Assembly: GCA_026129255.1 (NCBI GenBank)
Contig: JAHCIJ010000002.1
Location: 1-64,000 of the forward strand
Source of the DNA: Anaerolineales bacterium
GTDB lineage: Bacteria > Chloroflexota > Anaerolineae > Anaerolineales > UBA11579
Direction: 5' to 3'
Length of the DNA stretch: 64,000 bases
The translations under genes and the position numbers were made by a program. Position 1 is the first letter of the stretch. Every line of letters begins with the position of its first letter. Positions 33,081-41,518 of the stretch are shown piece by piece. The notes under the pieces were generated by a model. It saw only the letters and a list, made by a program, of their open reading frames with translations. It had not been told where the DNA came from and made no database searches.

Positions 33081-33827
33081 ATGGACGCCTACACTCCCGA
33101 ACCCCCTAAAAAAGAATCCAACGCCTTCATCATTGGCACTGTCTTCCTCGGCATCCTAGTGGTCTTCTTTGCGCTCGGCAAGGGCATCTTTGATGTCGCC
33201 ACCATGCCCCCCGCCATTGATTTGGCGGCTGACGACGCTCTGCAGGCGGGCTTCCTGCCCGTGTACGCTGCTGGCGGCTCGGCTGACCCGAACAGCGTCT
33301 CCGTGGAGCTAGCTCCCAGTGGCTTCCCCACACCCCTACCGCACGAAGTAGACGAGGTGATCGAAGGCAAAGTGCCGGACCGCATCGTCATCCCTTCGAT
33401 CGCTCTGGATGCCACTGTGATCCCGATTGGCTCGATCGATCTCTCCTATGAGGAGGAGATCTTCCAGCAATGGCTGGCGCCAGACTACCGTGCGGTGGGT
33501 TGGCACCAGACTTCGGCAGGCCTGGGGGCGCCGGGCAACACGGTGCTCAATGGCCATCACAACATTCATGGCGAAGTCTTCCGTGATTTGTATCGCCTGC
33601 AAAAGGGCGACACTATCCAGGTCTATTCACATGGTGAGCTGTTTGAGTACGTGGTGGTCTATACCGCCGTGCTGCCGGAGCGCAACCAGCCGATGGAGGT
33701 GCGCACCGCCAACGCCGAATGGATCCAGCCCACCGAAGATGAGCGCCTGACCGTCATCACCTGCTGGCCCTACGAGAGCAACACACACCGCGTCCTCATC
33801 GTGGCTGTGCCATTTACGTCTAACTGA
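33081..33827 (+). CDS. Membrane-anchored sortase
   Basis: A 248-residue sortase. An N-terminal signal anchor (about 16-37) is followed by a linker and a sortase barrel (RIVIPSIALDATVIPIG). The catalytic triad is visible: His159 in LNGHHNIHG, Cys228 in LTVITCWP and Arg237 in THRVLIVA. Sortases cleave LPxTG-like motifs and transfer the protein to cell-envelope amines. The adjacent stalk protein with its IPITG tail is the obvious candidate substrate. The class (D/E/F-like) is not resolved. Confidence 0.88.
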   Translation: MDAYTPEPPKKESNAFIIGTVFLGILVVFFALGKGIFDVATMPPAIDLAADDALQAGFLPVYAAGGSADPNSVSVELAPSGFPTPLPHEVDEVIEGKVPDRIVIPSIALDATVIPIGSIDLSYEEEIFQQWLAPDYRAVGWHQTSAGLGAPGNTVLNGHHNIHGEVFRDLYRLQKGDTIQVYSHGELFEYVVVYTAVLPERNQPMEVRTANAEWIQPTEDERLTVITCWPYESNTHRVLIVAVPFTSN

Positions 33828-33828
33828 A

Positions 33829-34157
33829 AGCCCTCACCGCGATCCCTGAGCAGCCTGCGAAGGATCCCCGCTGGGCAATCCTTTTAATCTTGCCTAGGTT
33901 TGGGACACGTGCCCATAAGGATCCCCTCGCTGCGCTCGGGATGCACATGGTAGCTGTGCTTCGCTTGTTTGAATTGCCACACGCGAGATATAAGCCCTTC
34001 ACCCTTGCTTTCAACGTGATTCCTGAGCCAACAAGAGCGGCTGCTTGCAGCTGCTCTTGTGCCCGCGAAGGATCCCCGCTGGCATTGTTTTTGATCTTGT
34101 CTAAGCTGGCATACATACCATAAGGCCCCCTCGCTGCGCTTGGATGCATGTAAAGAC
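33829..34157. repeat. Degenerate duplicated intergenic segment
   Basis: Two related units lie head to tail (about 33829-33950 and 33989-34150). Both contain AGCCCTTCAC-like starts, GCGAAGGATCCCCGCTGG, ATCTTGTCTA-like stretches and CCCTCGCTGCGCT ends. A hairpin, AGAGCGGCTGC/GCAGCTGCTCT, lies near 34033-34056. No plausible gene; open frames here have poor composition. Confidence 0.6.
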
Positions 34158-34158
34158 A

Positions 34159-34198
34159 AAAAAAAGATCCCCGCCTCCTCAAGCGGGGATCTTTTTAG
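34159..34198. terminator. Bidirectional terminator
   Basis: AAAAAGATCCCCGC (34161-34174) pairs with GCGGGGATCTTTTT (34183-34196) around an 8-base loop. It serves the minus-strand sortase-like gene ending at 34237. Confidence 0.9.
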
Positions 34199-34236
34199 GG
34201 GAACACAGTCCCGCATCCTCGGGTAGAGATGCTCGC

Positions 34237-35085
34237 TCAGCTAAGCGGAACTGCGGTAATGAAGAGGCGACCCCAGGTGCTGATACCGTCCTGCTCGATG
34301 CAGGTTTGCAGCACCAGGGTGTTCTTGTTGTTGTACACCTTGTGGAACAGGGCCGAAGCCGAGAGCTGCTCCCCGCTGGCCAGGTCCACAAAGTTGGATT
34401 GGGTCGAGTCGGGCGAGAGGGCCTGGTAGCTCTGCGTGCCGGTTACCTTGAACTCGCGTGTGCTGCCATCGCCGTACACCAGGGTAATCACCTGGCCCGC
34501 ACGGATGTTGGCAAAGGCGCCGCCGGCCAGGTAGTTGTGGGCCAGGAAGCCCTGGCTGCCGTACTGGCTGGCCAGCCCGAACTGAGTGACCACGTTGGGC
34601 TGCTCGCTCACGAAGGCGGCATTGCCGCCCTGGCCGGTCACGCCGTAGGCCATCACGCCGTCGACGTAGATACCGGTGACCTGGGCCGAGTTGCCGTTGG
34701 ACACCGTGCTGATGAAGGTCTGCAGGGTAGCGGCAGCCGGGGCGGCCTCTACCTGGGCAGGAGCCTGGGCCTGAGGCGTTACGCCCTCTGGGGCGCTGGC
34801 CTCAAAGATGGGGGCCTCAGAGGCCGCAGCCACGCTGCGGTCCTTCTCCAGGTTGACTACAAAGGTCTGGGCCAGCGCTGCGCCAGGGTCGCTGGCGGCG
34901 GCCACAGCCGGGGCGGGTTGGCTGCCGGTCACCGGGGCGACCACCAGGGCAGCTGGAGTATCATTGGAGACAGCCTCCACCGGCGCAGCAATTTCCTGTG
35001 CCTGGGTGGGGCGGATGGCAAACATGGCTCCAAATAGAATGGCGGTGAGGGTTCCGAGGAGGATGAGGATGCTGAGCGATTTCAT
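34237..35085 (-). CDS. Secreted sortase-like protein
   Basis: A 282-residue protein with a signal peptide (about 1-30, ending PTQAQ) and an Ala/Pro/Val-rich spacer (about 31-118). Its C-terminal domain keeps the sortase triad: His183 in GFLAHNYLAGGAF, Cys262 in LVLQTCIEQDG and Arg273 in WGRLFITAVP. Unlike the nearby sortase it has no clear membrane anchor after signal cleavage, unless the signal is retained. The family is inferred from motif spacing. It lies tail-facing the sortase gene at 33081. Confidence 0.72.
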   Translation of the reverse strand: MKSLSILILLGTLTAILFGAMFAIRPTQAQEIAAPVEAVSNDTPAALVVAPVTGSQPAPAVAAASDPGAALAQTFVVNLEKDRSVAAASEAPIFEASAPEGVTPQAQAPAQVEAAPAAATLQTFISTVSNGNSAQVTGIYVDGVMAYGVTGQGGNAAFVSEQPNVVTQFGLASQYGSQGFLAHNYLAGGAFANIRAGQVITLVYGDGSTREFKVTGTQSYQALSPDSTQSNFVDLASGEQLSASALFHKVYNNKNTLVLQTCIEQDGISTWGRLFITAVPLS

Positions 35086-35220
35086 TTTTCTAACCTTTCC
35101 TTCGAGTTGAGGAGAACTCGATTAATGGTTAGATTTTAGTTAGTTTCTAGTAACAAACAATGGTACTGAAGGCATGCTTGCAGCTCTGTAAGGTTTAGGA
35201 GTTACTTAGGGCTTAAAATC

Positions 35221-35250
35221 AAAAAAGCGAGGCGCAAGCCTCGCTTTTCT
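35221..35250. terminator. Terminator of the PfkB-fold gene
   Basis: AAAAGCGAGGC and GCCTCGCTTTT flank GCAA. It lies just after the minus-strand stop at 35272. The preceding stretch (35086-35220) is the promoter region of the secreted sortase-like gene and shows no gene. Confidence 0.88.
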
Positions 35251-35271
35251 CTTGTGTGGTGCTACCGCTGG

Positions 35272-36285
35272 CTAAATTTCCTGCACAGCCGTCATTAGTG
35301 ACTGCAAGCGCGATTCGGCCAGCCCTGGCAGGCTATCGCTGGCGTAAAAGGCGCCGCTGCCTTCCATCGCCAGGGATTGCAGCGCGTTGCCATACAGCGT
35401 AGCCCGTAAGAAGTCTTGGGTGCGCAGCAGCCCGGCAATAAAGCCCCCGCAAAAGCTGCTGCCCGCATGCGTAATATCGCTCAGCGCGGCCGGGTAGGGT
35501 GGGATCTGGTAGCGCTTACGCGCTTCCACATCCAGCAGCCACTGGCCACGGTGTATGCTGTGCACCACCACCGCCTTGCAGTTGAAGCTGCCGATGGTAT
35601 CGATCAGCTTCCAAATGTCCTGCGTGCGGTTGGCGAACAGGGTCAGCAAACGCTCTTCGGTGGTCATAAACACCGTCAGTCCATTGACCAGCTCAGGGAT
35701 CTCAGCCATAAAGTCAGGGTGCATGTAGCCGCGCCCGGCGTCCAGTGTGACGATCTCGGTGCCTTGCTCGCGTAAGGTGGCGGGCAGCAGGCGATGGCTG
35801 TAGTAGTCCAGCGGGCACAGGTGTGCCGCGCTGGCGCCGTAATAGGCCGCCGGAATGTCTTCGGGCCGCAAGGAGAGCAGGTTGCGCTCTCGTTTGGAGT
35901 CCAGGAGTTCTACTGGCGCCTGGTAACCCAGCAGGCTCTTGGGGAAACTGAGATCGTGGCGAGCAAAATGGCGGATGGGGTTCTCTTTGTGGGCAGTGAT
36001 GACATCGCTATAGGCGATAAACCGGCGCAGGTCATAGGGTTGGTCCAGGCGCACAATGCCGCGCGTGTCCAGGCGCTGAGCGGCGAGATTGCCCTCCCAC
36101 CCGGCAGGAAAATCACTGCCTACCCGGCACACCAGGCCGGGCACATCGCCCCACACCTGATAGGCGGATGCCGCGTAGAGCAAATTGCCGCCGGGTTGGT
36201 CCACCAGAGCCTTGCCCTGGGCGTTGATGATCGTGTCGCGCTCTACGCGACCGAATAGTACACAGCTGGGGGATGTTTCGGTCAT
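35272..36285 (-). CDS. PfkB/ribokinase-fold protein lacking the catalytic Asp
   Basis: A 337-residue ribokinase-fold protein: an N-terminal PGGNLLYAASAYQVWG substrate-binding region, VCRVGSDFP, and a C-terminal nucleotide region. The family motif DTxGAGDxFxGGF appears here as DITHAGSSFCGGF, so the catalytic Asp is Ser and the first anion-hole Gly is His. It may bind a sugar or nucleoside without phosphorylating it, or use altered chemistry. Leaderless start: TATAAT lies 7 bases before the ATG (36293-36298). Confidence 0.82.
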   Translation of the reverse strand: MTETSPSCVLFGRVERDTIINAQGKALVDQPGGNLLYAASAYQVWGDVPGLVCRVGSDFPAGWEGNLAAQRLDTRGIVRLDQPYDLRRFIAYSDVITAHKENPIRHFARHDLSFPKSLLGYQAPVELLDSKRERNLLSLRPEDIPAAYYGASAAHLCPLDYYSHRLLPATLREQGTEIVTLDAGRGYMHPDFMAEIPELVNGLTVFMTTEERLLTLFANRTQDIWKLIDTIGSFNCKAVVVHSIHRGQWLLDVEARKRYQIPPYPAALSDITHAGSSFCGGFIAGLLRTQDFLRATLYGNALQSLAMEGSGAFYASDSLPGLAESRLQSLMTAVQEI

Positions 36286-36333
36286 GCGATGGATTATAGA
36301 GCAGGGACTGCATCAGACGAAATGACCAATGGA

Positions 36334-37422
36334 CTAAGGACGAAGGTCGCTTTGTCTGTTGGTCGTTTCGTCTTCGTGGTCCATGGTTTCAAACCACGCC
36401 AACGGATGCTGGCTCTCCACCCACACGTGCACCGGCGTGCCGGGTGGTAAACGCAGCTCGTGTGGGGCGTAGGCGTGCAGCAGCCGCCCAGAGGGCAGGC
36501 GCAGTCGGTACAGGTTCATGGCGCCGCGGAAGTGGCGCGCCAGCACAATGCTGCGGCTGCCCGCTTGCGGCTCAAAGCGCACATCATCGGCGCGCAGCAC
36601 CATGTGCACATCGCTGCCCGCTGGCGTATCCAGCGTCTGTGCGATCACGCCCACTTCGGTCTCCACGCCTTCGGCCGTAGTGCGCCCGGGCAGAAAGTCA
36701 CTATTGCCCATGAACTCGGCCACGAAGCGCGTAGCCGGGTTATGGAACAGCTCCTCCGGCTTGCCTACTTGCTGGATCTGGCCGCGGTTCATCACCGCCA
36801 GGCGGTCGCCCAGGTATAGCGCCTCTTCCTGATCGTGCGTCACAAAGATCGCCGTAAGCTTGCCCACCTTCAGCAACACGCGCAGATCTTCGCGCATCTT
36901 CATGCGCAGGTCAGCGTCCAGGCTGCTCAGTGGTTCATCCAGCAAGAGTAAACGCGGCTCCGGCACCAGAGCGCGTGCCAGCGCTACACGCTGGCGTTCG
37001 CCGCCGGAGAGCTGGTGCGGGTAATCGGCAGCGCGCCCCTCCAACCCCACCAGGCGCAGAATAAAGCCCAGCTTCTCGTCGCGCTGCTTGCGGCTGTGGC
37101 CCTTCAAGCCAAAGGTGACATTCTCGCCGATCGTCAGATGCGGGAAGAGTGCATAGTCCTGGAACACCATGCCCACGCCGCGGCCTTCGGGCGGCGTGAA
37201 CTGGCGGCCGCCGGCCATCAACTGGCCGCCGATGCGCACTTCGCCTTCGTCTGGCCGTTCAAATCCGGCGATCAGGCGCAGGATGGTGGTCTTGCCGCAG
37301 CCGCTGGGGCCGAGCAGCGCCAACACTTCGCCTTCCGGCAGGCTGAGGTCAACACCATGCACCGCGGCATGGCTGCCGAAGTGCTTGCTGAGCTGGGTGA
37401 GTTGCAGAGCTGTAGAGGTCAT
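36334..37422 (-). CDS. fbpC: Iron(III) ABC transporter ATP-binding protein
   Basis: A 362-residue ATPase of the Fbp/Pot class: Walker A GPSGCGKT (38-45), LSGGERQRVALARAL, Walker B RLLLLDEPLSSLDADLR, and switch FVTHDQEEAL. The C-terminal regulatory TOBE-like domain (about 240-345: FLPGRTTAEGVETEVGVIAQTLDTPAGSDVHMVLRADDVRFEP) is present. It powers the FbpB permease, whose stop lies four bases upstream. Because thiamine, molybdate or phosphonate importers look similar, the iron assignment rests on the whole operon. Confidence 0.9.
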   Translation of the reverse strand: MTSTALQLTQLSKHFGSHAAVHGVDLSLPEGEVLALLGPSGCGKTTILRLIAGFERPDEGEVRIGGQLMAGGRQFTPPEGRGVGMVFQDYALFPHLTIGENVTFGLKGHSRKQRDEKLGFILRLVGLEGRAADYPHQLSGGERQRVALARALVPEPRLLLLDEPLSSLDADLRMKMREDLRVLLKVGKLTAIFVTHDQEEALYLGDRLAVMNRGQIQQVGKPEELFHNPATRFVAEFMGNSDFLPGRTTAEGVETEVGVIAQTLDTPAGSDVHMVLRADDVRFEPQAGSRSIVLARHFRGAMNLYRLRLPSGRLLHAYAPHELRLPPGTPVHVWVESQHPLAWFETMDHEDETTNRQSDLRP

Positions 37423-37425
37423 AGG

Positions 37426-38997
37426 TTAGTTGTCATTCTCCTCGCGCAGCACCAGTAGGGCCATCGGCAGCGAGGACGTGAGGATAAGCAATAGGGCAGG
37501 CCAGGCAGCGCGTGCAAAAAAGGCCTCAGACACAAACGACCACACACTGGTAGCCAGCGTCTTAAAGCCGATCGGCGCCAACAACAGGGTGGTGGGCAGT
37601 TCCTTCATGGCGGTCAGAAACACCAGCGCCGCCGCGGCGCTGATGCCAGGGCGCAGTAAGGGCAGCGTAACCCGCCGCAGCACGCCCAGCGGCCCGCGGC
37701 CCAGGCTGCGCGCCGCTTCTTCCAGCTGGGGCGGCACCCGCTGGAAGGAGGTGCGCACCGCCGCCACTGCTTGCGGCAGGAACAGGATCATGTAAGCAAA
37801 TACCAGCATGGGCATGGTCTGGTACAGCGGCAGGGCATAGTTGGCGCCAAAGAACACCAGCGCCAGGGCGATGACGATGCCGGGCAGGGCAAAGGCCAGG
37901 TTGGTGATGCTGCCGATCAGGTTGCTGGCCCGGCCGGGCCGGCGCGCCAGCAAATATGCCACGGGCAGTGCCATCACCACCACGGTCAGCGCTCCCAGGC
38001 CGGAGGCGCTCACCGAGTTCCATATCAACTGGGTGGCATTGTCCAGCACCTGGCCAGCCAGCCAGCCGCGCACAAGCCAATACAGCAGCACGCCAGCGGG
38101 CAGGAGCAGCGCCATGAACACTACGGCGGCGCAAAAGACGGCTGCCGGCCAGCGCCAGGCGCCCAACTGCACGCGCTGGGGCGTGCGGTTGCTGGCGGCG
38201 TTGCTGAGCTGGTTGGCACGCCCGCGTGCCTTGCTCTCCAGGAATAAGACCACCAGCGAAAACAGGATCAATATCAGCGCCAGCACGGCTGCGGCAGAGC
38301 GGTCCAGCGCGGTTTGGTACTGAATATAGATGGCACGCGTGAAGGTGGTGTAGCGCATCACAGCCACCGCGCCAAAATCGCGCAGGACGTACAGCACCAC
38401 CAGCAGCGAGCCGGAAGCCATAGCGGGGCGCAACTGCGCAAAGGTCACACGCCAGAAGCTGGACCACGCCCCGTGCCCCAGGCTGCGCGCCGCTTCTTCC
38501 TGGGCGGGGTCTACACGCTGCAGGGCCGCCCGCACCACCAGCAGCACATACGGATAGTTGAGCAGGCTGAGCACCAGCAGCGCACCGGGGAAGCCGTAAA
38601 TATCGGGCAGGCGCGTGATGCCAAAGGGTTCCTCGAGCCAGCCTTGCAGCAAGCCGCGCGGCCCCAACGCCGAGGCGTACAAGAACGCGCCTACATAACT
38701 GGGGATCACCAGGGGCAGCGGAGTGAGCACCGCCCATAAACGGCGCAGCGGTAGATCGGTGCGCACAGTGAGCCAGGCGATGGGTACGGCCAGCAGCAGG
38801 CACACCAGCGTGACCGCAAGGCACAGCCAGGCGGTGCGTAGCAGCGTATCCAGCGTGTGCGGCCGCTGCAAGGTTACCCAGGCGGCGTCACCGCCGTCCG
38901 CAGCACGAAACAGCAGGTAGGCCACCGGCAGCAGCACGGCCGCCGCGGCCAGGATGGCAGGCAGCCACAACAACAAAAAGGCACGGGGGCTGGGCAT
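37426..38997 (-). CDS. fbpB: Iron(III) ABC transporter permease (two-domain)
   Basis: A 523-residue permease with about 12 TM helices and two EAA loops (EEAARSLGHGAWSSFWRVTFAQLRPAM, and EEAARSLGRGPLGVLRRVTLPLLRPGI), so both halves of the channel are in one chain, as in FbpB/SfuB-type transporters. I chose the ATG at 38997 because it begins just before TM1; the frame opens at GTG 39060, five bases after the fbpA stop, and that start is also possible. Confidence 0.9.
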   Translation of the reverse strand: MPSPRAFLLLWLPAILAAAAVLLPVAYLLFRAADGGDAAWVTLQRPHTLDTLLRTAWLCLAVTLVCLLLAVPIAWLTVRTDLPLRRLWAVLTPLPLVIPSYVGAFLYASALGPRGLLQGWLEEPFGITRLPDIYGFPGALLVLSLLNYPYVLLVVRAALQRVDPAQEEAARSLGHGAWSSFWRVTFAQLRPAMASGSLLVVLYVLRDFGAVAVMRYTTFTRAIYIQYQTALDRSAAAVLALILILFSLVVLFLESKARGRANQLSNAASNRTPQRVQLGAWRWPAAVFCAAVVFMALLLPAGVLLYWLVRGWLAGQVLDNATQLIWNSVSASGLGALTVVVMALPVAYLLARRPGRASNLIGSITNLAFALPGIVIALALVFFGANYALPLYQTMPMLVFAYMILFLPQAVAAVRTSFQRVPPQLEEAARSLGRGPLGVLRRVTLPLLRPGISAAAALVFLTAMKELPTTLLLAPIGFKTLATSVWSFVSEAFFARAAWPALLLILTSSLPMALLVLREENDN

Positions 38998-39064
38998 TAC
39001 TGCCCAAGCCCGCCGTACCTTTTGATTACCAGCGTTCAGTCTTTTGCCGGTCTCTAGCACTCGG

Positions 39065-40153
39065 CTAGGGTACCATGCCCACGTCTTCGATCAACGCAGC
39101 GGAACCGCTCATGTCTGAGAGGCCACCCATCGAGATCTCGGGCGTGTTCAGGTCCGTCAGCGGCACCAGCAGGCTGGAGGTGGCTACGCCTTCCACCAGC
39201 GGGTACTCATAGGTGCGGCTGGCGAAGTACTGCTGCGCCACCTGCGAGAGCATGAACTGCAGGAAACGCTCAGCGTTCTCCTGGTTCTGGCCGCTGGCCA
39301 GGATGCCTGCGCCCGATACCATCACCAGCGAGTCCGGCCCACCGTTGTTCAGGTAGTGGTTGCGCACAGGGAAACCCTCACCATGCTCCGCCAGGAACTG
39401 GTAGAGATAGTAGTGGTTCACGAAGCCCACTTCCACTTCACGCGCGCCCACTGCCGTGACTACGCCACCGTTACCGGAGTAGTACACCGGGTTGTTTGCG
39501 GCGATGCCCTCAAGCCAGGCGCGGGTTTCATCCTCGCCCCAGACCTGGCGCATGCCGGTGACCATGGTGACGAAAGATGCGTTGGTCGGCGCCAGGCCTA
39601 CGCGGCCGTTCCATTCAGGCTCAGTAAAGCCCCACAGATCGGCAGGCAGGTCAGCCGCACTCAGCGCATCGGTGTTGTAGACCACAATGCGGGCGCGGGC
39701 GGTGATGCCTACCCAGGCGCCATTGGGGGAAGCGTAGCCAGGGGCCACGCGCTCCAGGATGGAGCTCGGCAGCGTGGTCAGCAGACCGGCGTCCTCGATG
39801 GCGCCGATGCCACCCGGGTCTTGGGCGTAGTACACATCGGCCGGGGAGTTGGCGCCTTCTTCGAGCAGGGCGGCGGCCATTTCAGCGGTGCTGCCATAGC
39901 GCACTTCGACTTCGATGCCAGTGGCATCGGCGAACTGCTGGATGATCGGAGCAACCAGGCTCTCACTGCGGCCTGAGTAGATAACCAATTTGCCTGGGTC
40001 GGCAGGAGCGGCTTCTTGCTCAACAGGGGCAGCAGGCTCGGTCGGCTCGGCGGTCGCAGCGACCACCGCAGTCGGCTGGGGTGCTGGCGCGCAGGCGCCG
40101 AGAAGCAAACCAACCATGAGAATGAAACTAAGAACTGCAAACTTACGGGACAT
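39065..40153 (-). CDS. fbpA: Iron(III) ABC transporter substrate-binding lipoprotein
   Basis: A 362-residue periplasmic-type binding protein anchored as a lipoprotein (LLLGAC, Cys about 21). The mature part has KLVIYSGRSESLVAPIIQQFADATGIEVEVRYGSTAEMAAAL and DVYYAQDPGGIGAIEDAGLL, typical of the iron-binding FbpA/FutA class, with Tyr residues (NHYYLYQFL) suited to ferric-ion coordination. GGAG lies 5-8 bases before the ATG at 40153. A 20-bp palindrome in its 5' region may hold the iron-responsive regulator. Confidence 0.9.
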   Translation of the reverse strand: MSRKFAVLSFILMVGLLLGACAPAPQPTAVVAATAEPTEPAAPVEQEAAPADPGKLVIYSGRSESLVAPIIQQFADATGIEVEVRYGSTAEMAAALLEEGANSPADVYYAQDPGGIGAIEDAGLLTTLPSSILERVAPGYASPNGAWVGITARARIVVYNTDALSAADLPADLWGFTEPEWNGRVGLAPTNASFVTMVTGMRQVWGEDETRAWLEGIAANNPVYYSGNGGVVTAVGAREVEVGFVNHYYLYQFLAEHGEGFPVRNHYLNNGGPDSLVMVSGAGILASGQNQENAERFLQFMLSQVAQQYFASRTYEYPLVEGVATSSLLVPLTDLNTPEISMGGLSDMSGSAALIEDVGMVP

Positions 40154-40184
40154 GTTCTCCTTCTTTTGAAGCTCTGATTTTTTT

Positions 40185-40204
40185 GTGAATAGGGCCCTAT
40201 TCAC
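40185..40204. promoter_or_regulatory. 20-bp perfect palindrome upstream of fbpA
   Basis: GTGAATAGGGCCCTATTCAC is exactly self-complementary. It starts 32 bases before the fbpA ATG and lies just downstream of possible -10 boxes (TATACT at 40217-40212 or TATAAT at 40238-40233 on the minus strand). It fits an operator for an iron-responsive repressor such as DtxR or Fur, but the sequence is not the classical box of either. Confidence 0.65.
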
Positions 40205-40347
40205 TGCAGAGAGTATAGAAGGCGAAGCCGGAATTATATATAGACCAATGAGAATATGGTGTTCAACGAGGTTAAACCCTCACTGCGAACCAGTAGAGGA
40301 ATCTAGATGGGTTTTTAAGGCTGATGTAGGTTGTTTGGTCCAAGACG

Positions 40348-40818
40348 CTATGCTTGGTGTCCGTCATAGGCGTCTTGCAACGCCTGTACTTGGATCTTTT
40401 GCATCTTGAGCATGGCCTGCACTACGCGCTGGCTCTTGTCCGGGTCTGGATCCGCGATCAGTGTGCCCAACAGGGTCGGCACCACCTGCCACGAGACACC
40501 AAAGCGATCTTTGAGCCAGCCGCACATGGAGTGTTCGCCGCCGCCTTCCACCAGGCGCTCCCAGAAATAGTCCACTTCCTGCTGATCTTCGCAATTGATC
40601 ATCAGCGAGAAACCCTCTGTGAAGCGGAAATTCTCGCCGGGCGCATCAATGACGTAGAACTCCTGCCCATGCAGTTCAAAGCTACCCATGAAGACCTGGC
40701 CTTCAGGGCCGGATACTTTGGTAGTGATCCTGGCGTCCTTGAACACCCCTGCGTAAAAATCCATCGCCTCACCGGCGCGGCCGTTATTGAAGACCAGGAA
40801 TGTGACAATTTTTTGCAT
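40348..40818 (-). CDS. VOC-superfamily protein (PhnB-like)
   Basis: A 156-residue protein of the PhnB/3-demethylubiquinone-methyltransferase-like VOC type: MQKIVTFLVFNNGRAGEAMDFYAGVF, then VSGPEGQVFMGSFELHGQEFYVIDAP, and LKDRFGVSWQVVPTLLGTL with the GxSWQxxP signature. These are often annotated as glyoxalase- or methyltransferase-like without known chemistry. It is transcribed alone, downstream of the small membrane-protein pair. Confidence 0.85.
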   Translation of the reverse strand: MQKIVTFLVFNNGRAGEAMDFYAGVFKDARITTKVSGPEGQVFMGSFELHGQEFYVIDAPGENFRFTEGFSLMINCEDQQEVDYFWERLVEGGGEHSMCGWLKDRFGVSWQVVPTLLGTLIADPDPDKSQRVVQAMLKMQKIQVQALQDAYDGHQA

Positions 40819-40854
40819 GGCTACACGTTTCGTGCTTGTCGGTGGGTGAAGCAG

Positions 40855-41049
40855 CTACTCATCTCCCAGCTGAGCGATCTGGCGCAGCAAGCCAAACGCC
40901 AGCAGGCCAATGCTCAAGCCTTCACCGCTGGTGATGGCGACTTCGCTGCCGCGCTGCTCGGCGCGGCGCAACAGCAGCACGCCTGCGGCCAGGCCCATCA
41001 GGGCGCCCAGGACTGCGCTGACAGCCAACAAGCTGTTGTTATTTCTCAT
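40855..41049 (-). CDS. Small membrane protein (64 residues)
   Basis: It starts MRNNNSLLAVSAVLGALMGLAAGVLLLRRAEQRG: a single Ala/Gly/Leu-rich TM helix (about 7-27) followed by basic residues. A possible second amphipathic helix (GLSIGLLAFGLLRQIAQL) ends the protein. Its ATG overlaps the stop of the upstream gene (ATGA), strong evidence that this short frame is real. No family is recognised; it may act with its partner in the membrane. Confidence 0.7.
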   Translation of the reverse strand: MRNNNSLLAVSAVLGALMGLAAGVLLLRRAEQRGSEVAITSGEGLSIGLLAFGLLRQIAQLGDE

Positions 41050-41489
41050 GGCAGGCGGTCTCTCCTGAAGACTCGGCTAAAGGCATTGGCCCAGCTCTGG
41101 GCGGCCAGCATCGGCTTGGCGGCATAGTCTGCGCCGCGCAGGATGGCGCTGTTAGCTTGTTGCAGCCAACGGTGCACATAAATGGTGTGTTCCGGGACCC
41201 AGCGCATGGCCCGCGCCAGCAGGTAGATGGCGGCCACTAGCGCCACCAGCAAAATTACGCCGATCAGTAGCAGGGGGATGGCCAGCACCACCGTAGCCAA
41301 CTGCGAGGCACGCGTGGCGTTGCCCGCCTCGGCGGTGAGCAGGGCGTACAGTCCCAGGCCGCCCAGGGCGGTGCCTAGCACCAACGGCAGCACGATCTGC
41401 AGCCAGACCTGGCGCACATGGCGCCGGCGGGCGGCGGGGTGGCGGCTGGCTACATAAAGCTCTTCGGTATGCGGGTATTGGCTGCGCAT
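41046..41489 (-). CDS. Membrane protein with two TM helices
   Basis: A 147-residue protein. An N-terminal basic segment (ASRHPAARRRHVRQVWLQ) precedes TM1 (about 30-52), a short loop, TM2 (about 66-92) and a cytoplasmic amphipathic tail (WVPEHTIYVHRWLQQANSAILRGADYAAKP). The family is unknown. It has TATACT seven bases before the ATG (41497-41502), a leaderless pattern, and is coupled to the 64-residue gene downstream. Confidence 0.65.
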   Translation of the reverse strand: MRSQYPHTEELYVASRHPAARRRHVRQVWLQIVLPLVLGTALGGLGLYALLTAEAGNATRASQLATVVLAIPLLLIGVILLVALVAAIYLLARAMRWVPEHTIYVHRWLQQANSAILRGADYAAKPMLAAQSWANAFSRVFRRDRLP

Positions 41490-41518
41490 AGGTGCAAGTA
41501 TAGCGGATGTACTTAAAC

